DNA from: Verrucomicrobiia bacterium DG1235
GTDB lineage: Bacteria; Verrucomicrobiota; Verrucomicrobiia; Opitutales; Opitutaceae
NCBI GenBank assembly: GCA_000155695.1
Contig: DS990592.1
Coordinates: 4,988,538-5,052,537, forward strand
DNA length: 64,000 bases
Direction: 5' to 3'
Shown one piece after another: positions 46,947 through 55,614 of this stretch. The position numbers were made by a program, and so were the translations under genes. Numbering within the stretch: the stretch's first letter is position 1; each line of letters starts with the position of its first letter. The notes under the pieces were generated by a model. The model searched no databases, was not told the DNA's origin, and saw only the letters and a program-made list of their open reading frames with translations.

Positions 46947-47696
46947 TTATAGGTCTGAATCGGCTTTGAAGAGCAGGCTGATGTCGCGGGGAGATAGGCC
47001 GATGCTGGCTCCTTTGGGCATGCCTTTTATGCTGTATCTGCCGATTTGATACCGTTTGAGTTTCTTGACGTCGTAGTGGAGGGCTTGAAACAGGCGTCGG
47101 ATTTCCCGCTTCTTGCCGTGGTGCATGGCGAGGTCGAGTTCGGTCGATTCGGCCTTGTTCTTGTCACCAGCGAAGACAGCTTTTTCGACTTTTAGTTTCT
47201 CGCCTTCGACAGTGACGCCTCGCATGAGGCGGAAGATCTTGGCTTTGGGGAAGGGCTGCTTGAGCGAGACGTGGTAGCGCTTCGTGACGAGGTTGGACGG
47301 GTGCATGAGGCGGTTGGCCAGGTCTCCGTCGTTGGTGAGGATGAGGAGGCCTTCGCTGTCTTTGTCGAGGCGTCCTGCGCAGAAGAGGCGTTCGCGGTTG
47401 TAGTCGGTTGGCAGGAGGTCGAATACGGTGCGATCGTTGTGCGGGTCGTCGTTGCTGCAGATGAAGCCTTTTGGCTTGTTGAGGGCGATGACGAGCTGCT
47501 TGTGTTTGACGACTTTGATGCGGCGGCCGTTGAGGCGGACGTCGTCGATGGCTGGATCGACCTTCGACCCGAGCTCGGCTGTTTTGCCGTTGATGGTTAC
47601 CTCTCCGTTTTTGATGTACTCTTCCGCGACGCGGCGTGAGCAAATTCCGGCGTCGGCGAGGAGTTTTTGAGTTCGTATCAGCTGTGGCGAGTCCAT
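46947..47696 (-). CDS. 23S rRNA pseudouridine synthase, RluB/RsuA family
   Basis: Converts a uridine in ribosomal RNA to pseudouridine. N-terminal S4 RNA-binding domain (CSRRVAEEYIKNGEVTINGK) and catalytic domain with the aspartate in AGRLDKDSEGLLILTNDGD, plus the MHHGKKREIRRLFQAL motif. RluB-like by the NKPKGFICSNDD segment. Length 249 is normal. Confidence 0.93.
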   Translation of the reverse strand: MDSPQLIRTQKLLADAGICSRRVAEEYIKNGEVTINGKTAELGSKVDPAIDDVRLNGRRIKVVKHKQLVIALNKPKGFICSNDDPHNDRTVFDLLPTDYNRERLFCAGRLDKDSEGLLILTNDGDLANRLMHPSNLVTKRYHVSLKQPFPKAKIFRLMRGVTVEGEKLKVEKAVFAGDKNKAESTELDLAMHHGKKREIRRLFQALHYDVKKLKRYQIGRYSIKGMPKGASIGLSPRDISLLFKADSDL

Positions 47697-47871
47697 CGGA
47701 AAAAACGGCAGATCGTGCAGGGGAAACCCGCTGTGGCAATGTTTCTTGTCATTAAGCTTTCGCTTTCGGGAAAACTATCGTTGCCAAGTGCCATGTCAGT
47801 CATAGTCCTTCTCTTCTTTTTATGAGATCGACCGTGATCGGATCGTTCGAAAACCGCAACCCTTCCCAATC

Positions 47872-48618
47872 ATGAAGCTCACATTTGAAAATAAAGTTGC
47901 ACTTGTAACGGGCGCCGGCCGTGGCATCGGTCGCGCGATTGCCGAATCTCTTGCTAAGGAAGGCGTTACCGTCATTTGCGTTTCTCGGTCCGAATCGTCC
48001 TGCGGCGAAGCGGCCGAGGCGATCAACGCGTCGGGCGGCAAGGCGGTTGCGAAGGCTGTCGACGTGGGCAACAAGGCGGATGTTGCCAAGGTGTGCGAGG
48101 AGTTGCTCGCGGAGTACGGCAACATTGATATTCTGGTAAACAACGCCGGGATCACCAAGGACAACCTCGTGTTTCGCATGTCTGAGGAGGATTGGGAGGA
48201 TGTCATCAGCACCAATCTCAACAGCGTTTTTTACTGGGTGAAGGGGCTTGCTCGTCCGATGACCCGTAAGCGTTTCGGCCGCGTGATCAATATAACTTCG
48301 GTTTCCGGGATCATGGGCAACGCTGGCCAGACCAACTATTCGGCTTCGAAGGCGGGCATGATTGGCTTTACCAAGAGTCTTGCGCGCGAATTGGCGTCTC
48401 GCAGCATCACGGTGAATGCGGTTGCTCCGGGCTTCATCAAAACGGATATGACGTCGAAATTGGCTGACGCGGCGCTGGATATGGTTTTGCCGCAAATCCC
48501 TCTGAAGCGGATGGGCGAGGCAAGCGATATCGCCAACATGGTCACGTACTTAGCTTCGGAAGAGGCTAATTATATCACGGGTCAAGTTTTTACCGTTGAC
48601 GGCGGCATGGCGATGTGA
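47872..48618 (+). CDS. fabG: 3-oxoacyl-ACP reductase
   Basis: Reduces beta-ketoacyl-ACP in fatty-acid elongation. Short-chain dehydrogenase, 248 residues: TGAGRGIGRAIA cofactor motif, NNAGITKD, catalytic serine in SVSGIMGNAGQ and Y-S-A-S-K-A-G. First gene of fabG-acpP-fabF-ndk. Confidence 0.97.
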   Translation: MKLTFENKVALVTGAGRGIGRAIAESLAKEGVTVICVSRSESSCGEAAEAINASGGKAVAKAVDVGNKADVAKVCEELLAEYGNIDILVNNAGITKDNLVFRMSEEDWEDVISTNLNSVFYWVKGLARPMTRKRFGRVINITSVSGIMGNAGQTNYSASKAGMIGFTKSLARELASRSITVNAVAPGFIKTDMTSKLADAALDMVLPQIPLKRMGEASDIANMVTYLASEEANYITGQVFTVDGGMAM

Positions 48619-48656
48619 TCCCTCGTTTCTTTTTATTACAAAATTTTTGACCGAAA

Positions 48657-48917
48657 ATGGCTGACGAAAAAACAATCGAACAACGGGTCTCCGAGATCAT
48701 CGTAAACCAGCTCAACGTAAACGAAGAGCAGATCACACCAGGCGCTTCTTTTCTAGACGACTTGGGTGCGGACTCCCTCGATACAGTCGAGCTCATCATG
48801 GCCTTCGAGGAAGAGTTCAAGGATGAGATCAACGGCGAAATTCCGGAGTCTGACGCTGAGAAGCTTCAGACTGTTGGAGATGTGATCACATACATCAACG
48901 GCAAGGCGGGCGCGTAA
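48657..48917 (+). CDS. acpP: acyl carrier protein
   Basis: Carries fatty acyl chains on a phosphopantetheine arm attached to the serine in [11 protein letters not shown]. The 86-residue acidic protein has the usual four-helix pattern. Lies between fabG and fabF and is followed by a hairpin with a T-run. Confidence 0.97.
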   Translation: MADEKTIEQRVSEIIVNQLNVNEEQITPGASFLDDLGADSLDTVELIMAFEEEFKDEINGEIPESDAEKLQTVGDVITYINGKAGA

Positions 48918-48950
48918 GGCGTTTCACCCCGAAGATCAATTTTCGACAAG

Positions 48951-48985
48951 AGTCGCTTGGAAGTCTTTGCTTCAAGCGACTTTTT
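48951..48985 (+). terminator. terminator or attenuator between acpP and fabF
   Basis: Nine-bp stem agtcgcttg (48951-48959) / caagcgact (48973-48981) followed by TTTT. It lies in the 90-base gap between acpP and the fabF start, so it may let acpP be made in excess of fabF. Confidence 0.75.
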
Positions 48986-49007
48986 CGTACAAGAACAGCA
49001 GCATTCT

Positions 49008-50258
49008 ATGAGTGAATTGCCGGATAATCAAAGAGTGGTAGTGACGGGCCTAGGCGCCGTCACCCCTATCGGCCTTGACGTCGATAGCTTCTTCAACGGC
49101 CTGATCGCAGGCAAAAACGGGATCAGCCGCGTCGACGCTTTCGACACGGAGCCGTTCACCTGTAAGATCGGTGGCCAGATTCGTGACTTCGACCCGACGG
49201 CCGTGATGGATCCGAAGGAAGCCCGTCGCAACGACCGATTCGTACAGTTCGCCTTCGCGGCGGCGAAGGAAGCCGTGACTCAGTCCGGTCTCGAGTTCGA
49301 TAAGGAGGATCCCGAGCGCATTGGCGTTTTTGTTGGTTCCGGTATCGGAGGAATGGATACGATGGAGAAAAACTGCAAAAAGCTGCTCGAAAGCGGTCCG
49401 CGCAAGGTGTCTCCGTTTCTGATCCCGGCTTTGATTTCCAACATGGCCTCGGGCGTGCTTGCAATCGAGTACGGAGCCATGGGGCCGAACTTTTCGATTG
49501 TCAGCGCCTGCGCGACGGGAGCTCACGCGATTGGCGAGTCGGTCAAGACGCTGCGTCTCGGCGAAGCGGACGTGATGATTTGCGGCGGCAGCGAGGCGAC
49601 AATCACTCCTCTCGCTTACGCGGGCTTCTGCTCGATGAAGGCGATGTCGACCAATAACGACGATCCCGAGCACGCGAGTCGTCCCTTTGATTCCGGACGC
49701 GACGGTTTCATTATGGGCGAGGGCGCAGGTATCATCGTCTTGGAGACGCTTGAGCACGCGAGAAATCGTGGAGCGAATATCATCTGTGAAGTAGCCGGTT
49801 ATGGAGCTTCTTGTGACGCGAACCACATCACGGCTCCGCATCCAGAAGGCAAGGGCTTGATCTCCGCTATGAAGAGAGCTCTTGGTTCCGCGAAAATCAA
49901 TTCGGATCAGATCGAATATATCAATGCTCATGGCACTTCGACTCCTTACAACGACAAGTTCGAGACGGCGGCGGTGCGCGGGCTTTTTGGAGCTCACGCC
50001 GATAAGCTGATGATCAGCTCTACGAAGTCGATGACTGGTCACTTGCTAGGAGCGGCCGGTGGAATCGAGTCGGTTGCCTGCGCGAAGATGCTGCAGGAAG
50101 GCAAGGTAGCGCCGACTATGAATCTGCAAAACCCGGATCCAGACTGCGATCTCGACTACGTGCCCAACGAAGCCCGCGACGCGAAGCTCACCTACACGAT
50201 GAGCAACAGTCTCGGCTTTGGCGGTCAAAACGCATCGCTGATATTTAAGGCGGTGTAG
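49008..50258 (+). CDS. fabF: 3-oxoacyl-ACP synthase II
   Basis: Condenses malonyl-ACP with acyl-ACP. The ATG at 49008 is preferred over the frame start at 48957, because that region forms the hairpin after acpP. The catalytic cysteine is in VSACATGAHAIGE, with histidines in NAHGTSTPYND and KSMTGHLLGAAGG. 416 residues, normal for FabF. Confidence 0.96.
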   Translation: MSELPDNQRVVVTGLGAVTPIGLDVDSFFNGLIAGKNGISRVDAFDTEPFTCKIGGQIRDFDPTAVMDPKEARRNDRFVQFAFAAAKEAVTQSGLEFDKEDPERIGVFVGSGIGGMDTMEKNCKKLLESGPRKVSPFLIPALISNMASGVLAIEYGAMGPNFSIVSACATGAHAIGESVKTLRLGEADVMICGGSEATITPLAYAGFCSMKAMSTNNDDPEHASRPFDSGRDGFIMGEGAGIIVLETLEHARNRGANIICEVAGYGASCDANHITAPHPEGKGLISAMKRALGSAKINSDQIEYINAHGTSTPYNDKFETAAVRGLFGAHADKLMISSTKSMTGHLLGAAGGIESVACAKMLQEGKVAPTMNLQNPDPDCDLDYVPNEARDAKLTYTMSNSLGFGGQNASLIFKAV

Positions 50259-50297
50259 TTAGAATTTAGATACGATTTATAACCCTAGTAAGTGAAA

Positions 50298-50714
50298 ATG
50301 GAAAAGACGTTTATTATCCTGAAGCCAGACTGTATGGAAAAAGGGCTCGCCGGCCAAGTGCTGCAGCGCTTTGAAAAAGAAGGCTTCCAGATCGTGGCAT
50401 GCAAGATGTCGAAGCTAGGCTCCGCGATTTTGCGTGAACATTATGCGCACGTAACGGACAAGCCTTTCTTCCCGGACATTGAGGTCTTCATGAGTTCGCG
50501 CACAGTGATTTTTGTAGCTTTGCAGGGAGAGAACGTGATCTCTCGCGTTCGCGACTTGCTTGGTCCGACGGATTCCACCAAGGCTCCTGCTGGCACGATT
50601 CGCGGGGACTTTGGCACGGACATGATGCGCAACGTAGTGCATGCTTCCGATGGCCCTGATACTGCGGCAGCAGAGCTTAAGCGTTTCTTCTCGGACGACG
50701 AGATCTACGGCTAG
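50298..50714 (+). CDS. ndk: nucleoside diphosphate kinase
   Basis: Balances nucleoside triphosphates. The ATG at 50298 (MEKTFIILKPDCMEKG) is preferred over the in-frame GTG two codons earlier. Catalytic histidine in NVVHASDG. The 138-residue length is typical. Followed by a strong terminator. Confidence 0.96.
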   Translation: MEKTFIILKPDCMEKGLAGQVLQRFEKEGFQIVACKMSKLGSAILREHYAHVTDKPFFPDIEVFMSSRTVIFVALQGENVISRVRDLLGPTDSTKAPAGTIRGDFGTDMMRNVVHASDGPDTAAAELKRFFSDDEIYG

Positions 50715-50740
50715 TCGCCTGAAGATTCCTTTCTTCTTGA

Positions 50741-50771
50741 GGTCGTCCACTACGAGTGGACGGCCTTTTTT
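50741..50771 (+). terminator. terminator of the fab-ndk cluster
   Basis: Stem ggtcgtccac (50741-50750) with gtggacggcc (50756-50765), one wobble pair, five-base loop, followed by CTTTTTT-type run. Confidence 0.92.
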
Positions 50772-50857
50772 CGGATAAATGTTCCTCGGCGTTTTGCCCT
50801 TCAAGGCAGTTTAGCATAGTGTGGGAAAATTCTCCTTCGCAGTACGCGAAAAGTAGC

Positions 50858-51226
50858 ATGTCCGAATTATCCTACAAAGCCCATAAGTTCTTTATTCCTG
50901 AAACGCTACTTTCTCGGTTGATGGATGATGAAGACCTCATGAAGGAAGTGCTCGATGCTTGTCTTCCGGACTTGAATGACAACGTGAAGCTGTTCAGCCA
51001 GCAGCTAGAAGACGGCCTTTACAAGGAAGCGACACGAACAATTCATACGATCAAGGGCTCCGCTCAGAATTCCGATTTGAAAGCCTTGTCGCTCTTGTCA
51101 CTTGAGATTGAAGACGCGCTCTACAGTGGTCTTGTCGACAAGGCGCGTTCTCTTCGGCCAGATCTTGATGAAGTGGTAGGGAATTCTATCCAGGCGGTGG
51201 AGAGGTACTTTGCCGAGCGTAGTTAA
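50858..51226 (+). CDS. histidine phosphotransfer (HPt) protein 1
   Basis: Free-standing HPt protein of 122 residues from the ATG at 50858. The phospho-histidine is in TIHTIKGSAQN. It shares a helical N-terminus with the second HPt gene (LLSRLMDDEDLMKEVLDAC here; LLSRLMGDEELAAQVLEAC there), so the two are paralogues. It probably passes phosphate between the receivers encoded in this locus. Followed by a clear terminator. Confidence 0.88.
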   Translation: MSELSYKAHKFFIPETLLSRLMDDEDLMKEVLDACLPDLNDNVKLFSQQLEDGLYKEATRTIHTIKGSAQNSDLKALSLLSLEIEDALYSGLVDKARSLRPDLDEVVGNSIQAVERYFAERS

Positions 51227-51539
51227 GCGAATCTCGGCGCGACCCTTCGGCGCTTTGACTCAGCGGCGTATTCTTGGGGGTAGGCTACGTTAATTAGTTG
51301 TAAGCGAATTCTTGGAATTCGCTTTTTTTTGACCACTTGAGAACAGCGATTCGCCGCCGACTTTAAAAGCGGCGCTAATCGGGAAGGTTAGCTTCTTTAG
51401 TGTCTAGACTCCGCTTTGTAAGGTGAATGCAGCGCCGATCTCTAGGGTGGCGAAACCGCCAAAACGACAATGGGCCTGTGTAGCTTTGACCGAGCGCACA
51501 GGCGAATCACCCCTCGTCACGAACACCACTGACCACATT
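51227..51539. other. intergenic region with terminator and second hairpin
   Basis: Holds the HPt terminator (51302-51330) and a small hairpin (cgccgc 51352-51357 with gcggcg 51369-51374). The promoter of the next gene probably lies in the remainder. No gene is supported. Confidence 0.5.
51302..51330 (+). terminator. terminator of HPt gene 1
   Basis: Perfect ten-bp stem aagcgaattc / gaattcgctt with a three-base loop and a run of T after it. Confidence 0.92.
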
Positions 51540-52682
51540 ATGAATTCAACAACTGAATCTACAGCGATCCGCACCTCCAATAGTCCCGTGAATGTATTAA
51601 TAGTGGACGACAGTATCCACGACTACCGCTCGCTGTCGGTAATGATTGGAACCAATTCTGACAACAACTATGAGTTTGATTGGGCCCGCAATTCTGAAGA
51701 AGCGGAGTCAAAGCTCGAGGAAAGCGATTACGAGATTGTGGCTGTTGACTACAATCTTGGTCTTGAAGAAGGCTCGGAAGTCATTGAGAGCCTATCGGCC
51801 AGTTACCCAGGCTCGGCTTACATTTTGGTGACTGGAAACCAGGACCCTGATGTCTATAAGCGAGGGATTCGGGCCGGAGCGGTGAATTTCGTGCAGAAGA
51901 CCAAGGATTGCGGGATCATTTTCGATCGAATGGCGCAGTATGCCGTCGAGAGGAAGCGCAGCGAAACCTCTTTGAGAGTCGCGAACGCGTCGAAGGACTG
52001 GCTGATGTCTCTGCTTGAAACGGACTTGGCTACGCCTTTGTTCGCCTTGAACCAACTGCTTTCGACAACTTACAAAGAGGCGGATCACATGCCCAAGGAG
52101 ATGTTGATCGAACTGTTGGAGACTGCTTACCAGACTTCTTGTGAAGCGCTGGTCGCCACGAAGGAACTTCTTGACTGGGGGAGAAGCGTTCGCGGAGCGA
52201 TGCGACCAAGCATGACCATGGTCGATGTGGCAAACAGCATTCATCGGGCGGTGCGTTTGCTAACGGCGCTGGCGGACGAGCGTGGCATCTACATTGCTCA
52301 GCGCGGAGTTTTCGACTTCAAGGCTTACTGCGACGAGCGGATGCTTTCGACTGTGTTGCGTAATCTTCTATCAGCTGCGCTTTGCTATTCAGGGAACGAC
52401 AAGACGGTTCGCATCGAATCGGCGGTAGAGGACGGGTATCTAGCCCTGTCGATTGAATGTGAGGGGCGTGGCATCGAGTCTGCTGATTTCGCATCGCTAT
52501 GCAGTACGACCGGCACGCCGCGAGAGGGTACGAGCACCGCGGATCGTCCAGCGATCTGTTCAATCCAAGTGGCGAGTCATATGCTGGATTCGATGGGATG
52601 TTCGTTGGAGCTCAAGAACCATGTTAAGTCTGGAGTGCAGTTTTCGTTTAAGTTGCCACTGAAGCTTCCTCTTGGTCCCTAG
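51540..52682 (+). CDS. receiver domain fused to a degenerate histidine kinase
   Basis: Protein of 380 residues, ATG at 51540 because the longer frame starts in the intergenic hairpin region. The receiver (about 19-125) is intact: DD, acceptor aspartate in VAVDYNLG, threonine in LVTGNQD and lysine in FVQKTK. The kinase part keeps the fold but not its chemistry: the H-box reads LLETDLATPL with threonine for histidine, the N-box NLLSAALCYS lacks the key asparagine, the G1 box reads ECEGRGIES with no D-x-G, and a G2 box is missing. It looks like a signal-binding pseudokinase that still accepts phosphate on its receiver. Confidence 0.82.
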   Translation: MNSTTESTAIRTSNSPVNVLIVDDSIHDYRSLSVMIGTNSDNNYEFDWARNSEEAESKLEESDYEIVAVDYNLGLEEGSEVIESLSASYPGSAYILVTGNQDPDVYKRGIRAGAVNFVQKTKDCGIIFDRMAQYAVERKRSETSLRVANASKDWLMSLLETDLATPLFALNQLLSTTYKEADHMPKEMLIELLETAYQTSCEALVATKELLDWGRSVRGAMRPSMTMVDVANSIHRAVRLLTALADERGIYIAQRGVFDFKAYCDERMLSTVLRNLLSAALCYSGNDKTVRIESAVEDGYLALSIECEGRGIESADFASLCSTTGTPREGTSTADRPAICSIQVASHMLDSMGCSLELKNHVKSGVQFSFKLPLKLPLGP

Positions 52683-52787
52683 GCGTGGCGTTTCGGGCGA
52701 GCGTTTCGCTAGGTCTACTTGCGAAATACTTTCTAAAAAGCCCCTAGCGTTTGAGAGTAGGTGTTTTTGAGTATTTTGCGTTAGAAG

Positions 52788-53951
52788 ATGGAATTTCCTA
52801 GGCCGATACGCATTTTACTAGTGGAGGATAGCCGTGACCAAGCGGTCTTTTTTCAGGCTGCGCTCGGCAAGGCTTTCAAGCACGCGCATCGTATTGATTT
52901 GGCGGAATCTTTGGGGCAGTGTTTTGAGCTGCTCGCGGACTCGCGTTACGATTTGGTGGTGCTGGATTTGGGGCTGCCCGAGAGTCAAGGCTTGGAGACT
53001 TTGAACACGTTTTTCCGGGTCATGGGACCTTCTAACCCGGTCATCGTATTGACTGCCAATTCCAGCGAAGGCATTGGTGAGAGCTCGATAAGAAGCGGTG
53101 CGATCGACTTTTTGACGAAGGGCGAATTCGGCGCGGACCAGCTGGCTCGAGCGGTTCGCTATGGGCTTGAGCGGTGGAGGCAGCGGATGGCGTTGGACGA
53201 GGCTCAGCGCAACTTGAAGAGTTTCGCGCATGTGGCGGCTCATGATCTGAAGTCTCCGGTTAATTCGATCGGGGTGTACGCGCATCTTCTCAAGCAGAAG
53301 GCGCTCTCTCGCGAGGCCGATTCTGAGGAGCTCGAATTTCTCGGCTTGATTGAGAATTTCACGGACCAGGCTGAAAAGTTGGTGGACAGTCTTTTACATT
53401 TTAGCGTTCTCGGGGAGAAGGCGGTCAATTTGACTGCTGTGGATGTGGAGCGTTTGACTCGCCAAGCGGTCTCAAATCTCACTGCCCGCGTGGAAGAGGA
53501 TGGGGCGACGGTCGAAATTGAGAACTTGCCGAAGGTGCAGGCGGATGAGGGCTTGTTGATTCACGTTTTGCAGAATCTGATTTCCAACGGAATCAAGTAC
53601 CATGGTGACGCTCGACCTCATATCAAGGTGAGCGGACGACAACTTGCGGGCGAGGTGGAGATTTCAGTGACAGACAATGGAAGAGGAATCGATCCGAAGT
53701 ACTTTAATCGTATTTTCGAGCCGTTTAAGCGGCTGACCGGTCGAGAGGACCCGGAAGGAGTCGGTCTTGGACTAGCAATTTGCAATCGGGTGATCGAGGC
53801 GCATCACGGTAGAATTTGGGTGGAGTCTGAGATTGGGGTCGGATCAGTATTTAAGTTCACCTTGCCGAGTCCGCCTGATGGGTCGGAAACTATTGATGCA
53901 GAATCGGATCCAGTTTTTTCGCATGAGGCGAAGACTGCGGTTAATAACTAG
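52788..53951 (+). CDS. receiver-histidine kinase fusion, catalytically intact
   Basis: Protein of 387 residues. The receiver has ILLVEDS, acceptor D in VVLDLGLPES, T in VLTANSS and K in FLTKGEF. The kinase H-box reads FAHVAAHDLKSPVNSI, the N-box NLISNGIKYHG, then D-N-G-R-G-I, and EGVGLGLAIC. It can phosphorylate, in contrast to the upstream pseudokinase, and is the likely phosphate source of this locus. Confidence 0.92.
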   Translation: MEFPRPIRILLVEDSRDQAVFFQAALGKAFKHAHRIDLAESLGQCFELLADSRYDLVVLDLGLPESQGLETLNTFFRVMGPSNPVIVLTANSSEGIGESSIRSGAIDFLTKGEFGADQLARAVRYGLERWRQRMALDEAQRNLKSFAHVAAHDLKSPVNSIGVYAHLLKQKALSREADSEELEFLGLIENFTDQAEKLVDSLLHFSVLGEKAVNLTAVDVERLTRQAVSNLTARVEEDGATVEIENLPKVQADEGLLIHVLQNLISNGIKYHGDARPHIKVSGRQLAGEVEISVTDNGRGIDPKYFNRIFEPFKRLTGREDPEGVGLGLAICNRVIEAHHGRIWVESEIGVGSVFKFTLPSPPDGSETIDAESDPVFSHEAKTAVNN

Positions 53952-54079
53952 TTGGTTAGGTACATGTCTTGGGGTTTGGTTAGGTATTTGACGCGATAAG
54001 CGTTCATGACCTTTAAAACGGGCTGCCTGGGTCGATCTATCTGGAGGACCAGACCCTTAATTTTGATTGACCATCCGAC

Positions 54080-54442
54080 ATGCCTGACCGCCGGGAGACT
54101 TCCCTAAAACTCTTCGATTCTGATCGCCTCCTCTCACGATTGATGGGAGACGAGGAATTGGCAGCTCAAGTTCTCGAAGCTTGCGTACCCGATATAAACG
54201 CTAACTTTCTCGAATTTGTGGACGCGATCGAATCCGGTGAAATTGGCGTTGCTACTCATCGCATTCACGCGATGAAAGGCGCCTCGCAAAATGCTGACTT
54301 AAGCGCGGTGTCGGCTCTCACATTCAAGATCGAAGAGTCCCTTCGGGCTGGCGAAACAAGTTTTGCGCTTGAGAGCATCGAGCGACTTGAGGGCATCGTT
54401 GGCGAGACGATTGGCGAGGTGCGGCGATATTTGAACAACTAG
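54080..54442 (+). CDS. histidine phosphotransfer (HPt) protein 2
   Basis: Free HPt protein of 120 residues with the phospho-histidine in RIHAMKGASQNADL. Paralogue of HPt 1. Lies 128 bases after the receiver-kinase on the same strand. Confidence 0.88.
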   Translation: MPDRRETSLKLFDSDRLLSRLMGDEELAAQVLEACVPDINANFLEFVDAIESGEIGVATHRIHAMKGASQNADLSAVSALTFKIEESLRAGETSFALESIERLEGIVGETIGEVRRYLNN

Positions 54443-54535
54443 TTTAGTTTCGGAAAGGCGCGCTTGAAGGGTGGCTACTTGGAATAAGTAGGCTCGCAAA
54501 CGCGGCGAAGAGTCTCTTATAAGGTCGAGTCTCCA

Positions 54536-55603
54536 ATGATGCGTTTCTATTGCTGTTTGCTGACACTTTGCTTTTTGGCTCTCGCCGGATGCGAGACGAC
54601 CGATAGCGCGACTCGGAAGGAACAGCGGGCGCGACAAGCTGAGGAGCAGGCTCGGCTGAGGGCGGCGTTTCTGGGGCGTATCCACGAAGCGGAGTCGGAG
54701 GTTTGGGAGATTTTGCATCCGCTCATTCAGCAGGCTGCGAATTATCGGGAGTCGGAGACGAATGGCTACATCGGAGCGGTGTTTGTTACCGAGGCCTTCT
54801 ATAGCGAAGCCTTGCTCTTGGAGGCGCGTGCGGAAGGGTTTGGTCCCTATGTTTCTGTGCTTACGGTTTTTCCGGACTCTCCGGCGGAGAGCGCGGGGCT
54901 GAAGCCTGGGGATCGTTTGCTGTCGGTGAATGGGATCAAGTCTCCGAATGGGCAGCGAGCGGCAATGTTTGCGGCTCGGCGAGTGAAGGGGTTGTTGGAG
55001 CCGGGAGTCGAAAATGAGCTGGAGGTGTTGCGAGGTGAGGAGGTTCTAACGTTGCGTGTCGAGCCGGTCGAGGGCGCTTATTACGCGGTCGTGGTGGTCG
55101 CTTCCAATACGGTGGACTTACAGGTTGACGGGGATGTGATTTGGATTGGCTTATCACTGGTGGAGGCTTTGGAGAGAAGCGAGGATCTGTCTTACTTGTG
55201 CGCTTACGCCCTGGCGAAAAGTGTGATGCGTCATCCGAAGCAAAAGGGGAAGAACGCGTTTATCGGTCAGCTGCTCGATGTGGCCGCCGCTGCGAGCGGG
55301 GTGGGCACTGGCGGTCTGTTTGGAGCGATGGGTGACAATGCGTATTCGCATGCTTTCGAGGTGGAGGCGGATTTGATTGCTCTGTATCTCCTCGCTTCCT
55401 CGGGATATGAAATTGAAGCGTATCCAGATTTCTGGGATAGATCATTGCGTAGTCGATCTCGCAAGGGAGAGCTTACGGTGAAGGAGGCGGAGCGAATTGA
55501 GATCATGGGTAAAGTGATCGATTCACTCACGGAAAAGATCGAAGCGGAAGAGCCGATTTTTCCGGAAGCCTACTTGCAGGGTGACGTCTCGGAGATCGAG
55601 TGA
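54536..55603 (+). CDS. lipoprotein with PDZ domain and degenerate M48-like peptidase domain
   Basis: Lipoprotein of 355 residues: lipobox FLALAGC (Cys near residue 19), a helical region rich in R/Q/E, a PDZ domain (about 110-180, with PDSPAESAGLKPGDRLLSVNG), then a region like zinc peptidase family M48. Where M48 has AHELAH this protein reads AYALAKS, and the conserved E-x-x-x-D motif survives as EVEADLIALYLLASSGYE. It would bind but not cleave, so it may be a chaperone or adaptor at the outer membrane. Confidence 0.8.
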   Translation: MMRFYCCLLTLCFLALAGCETTDSATRKEQRARQAEEQARLRAAFLGRIHEAESEVWEILHPLIQQAANYRESETNGYIGAVFVTEAFYSEALLLEARAEGFGPYVSVLTVFPDSPAESAGLKPGDRLLSVNGIKSPNGQRAAMFAARRVKGLLEPGVENELEVLRGEEVLTLRVEPVEGAYYAVVVVASNTVDLQVDGDVIWIGLSLVEALERSEDLSYLCAYALAKSVMRHPKQKGKNAFIGQLLDVAAAASGVGTGGLFGAMGDNAYSHAFEVEADLIALYLLASSGYEIEAYPDFWDRSLRSRSRKGELTVKEAERIEIMGKVIDSLTEKIEAEEPIFPEAYLQGDVSEIE

Positions 55604-55614
55604 GGGTGACGTGA

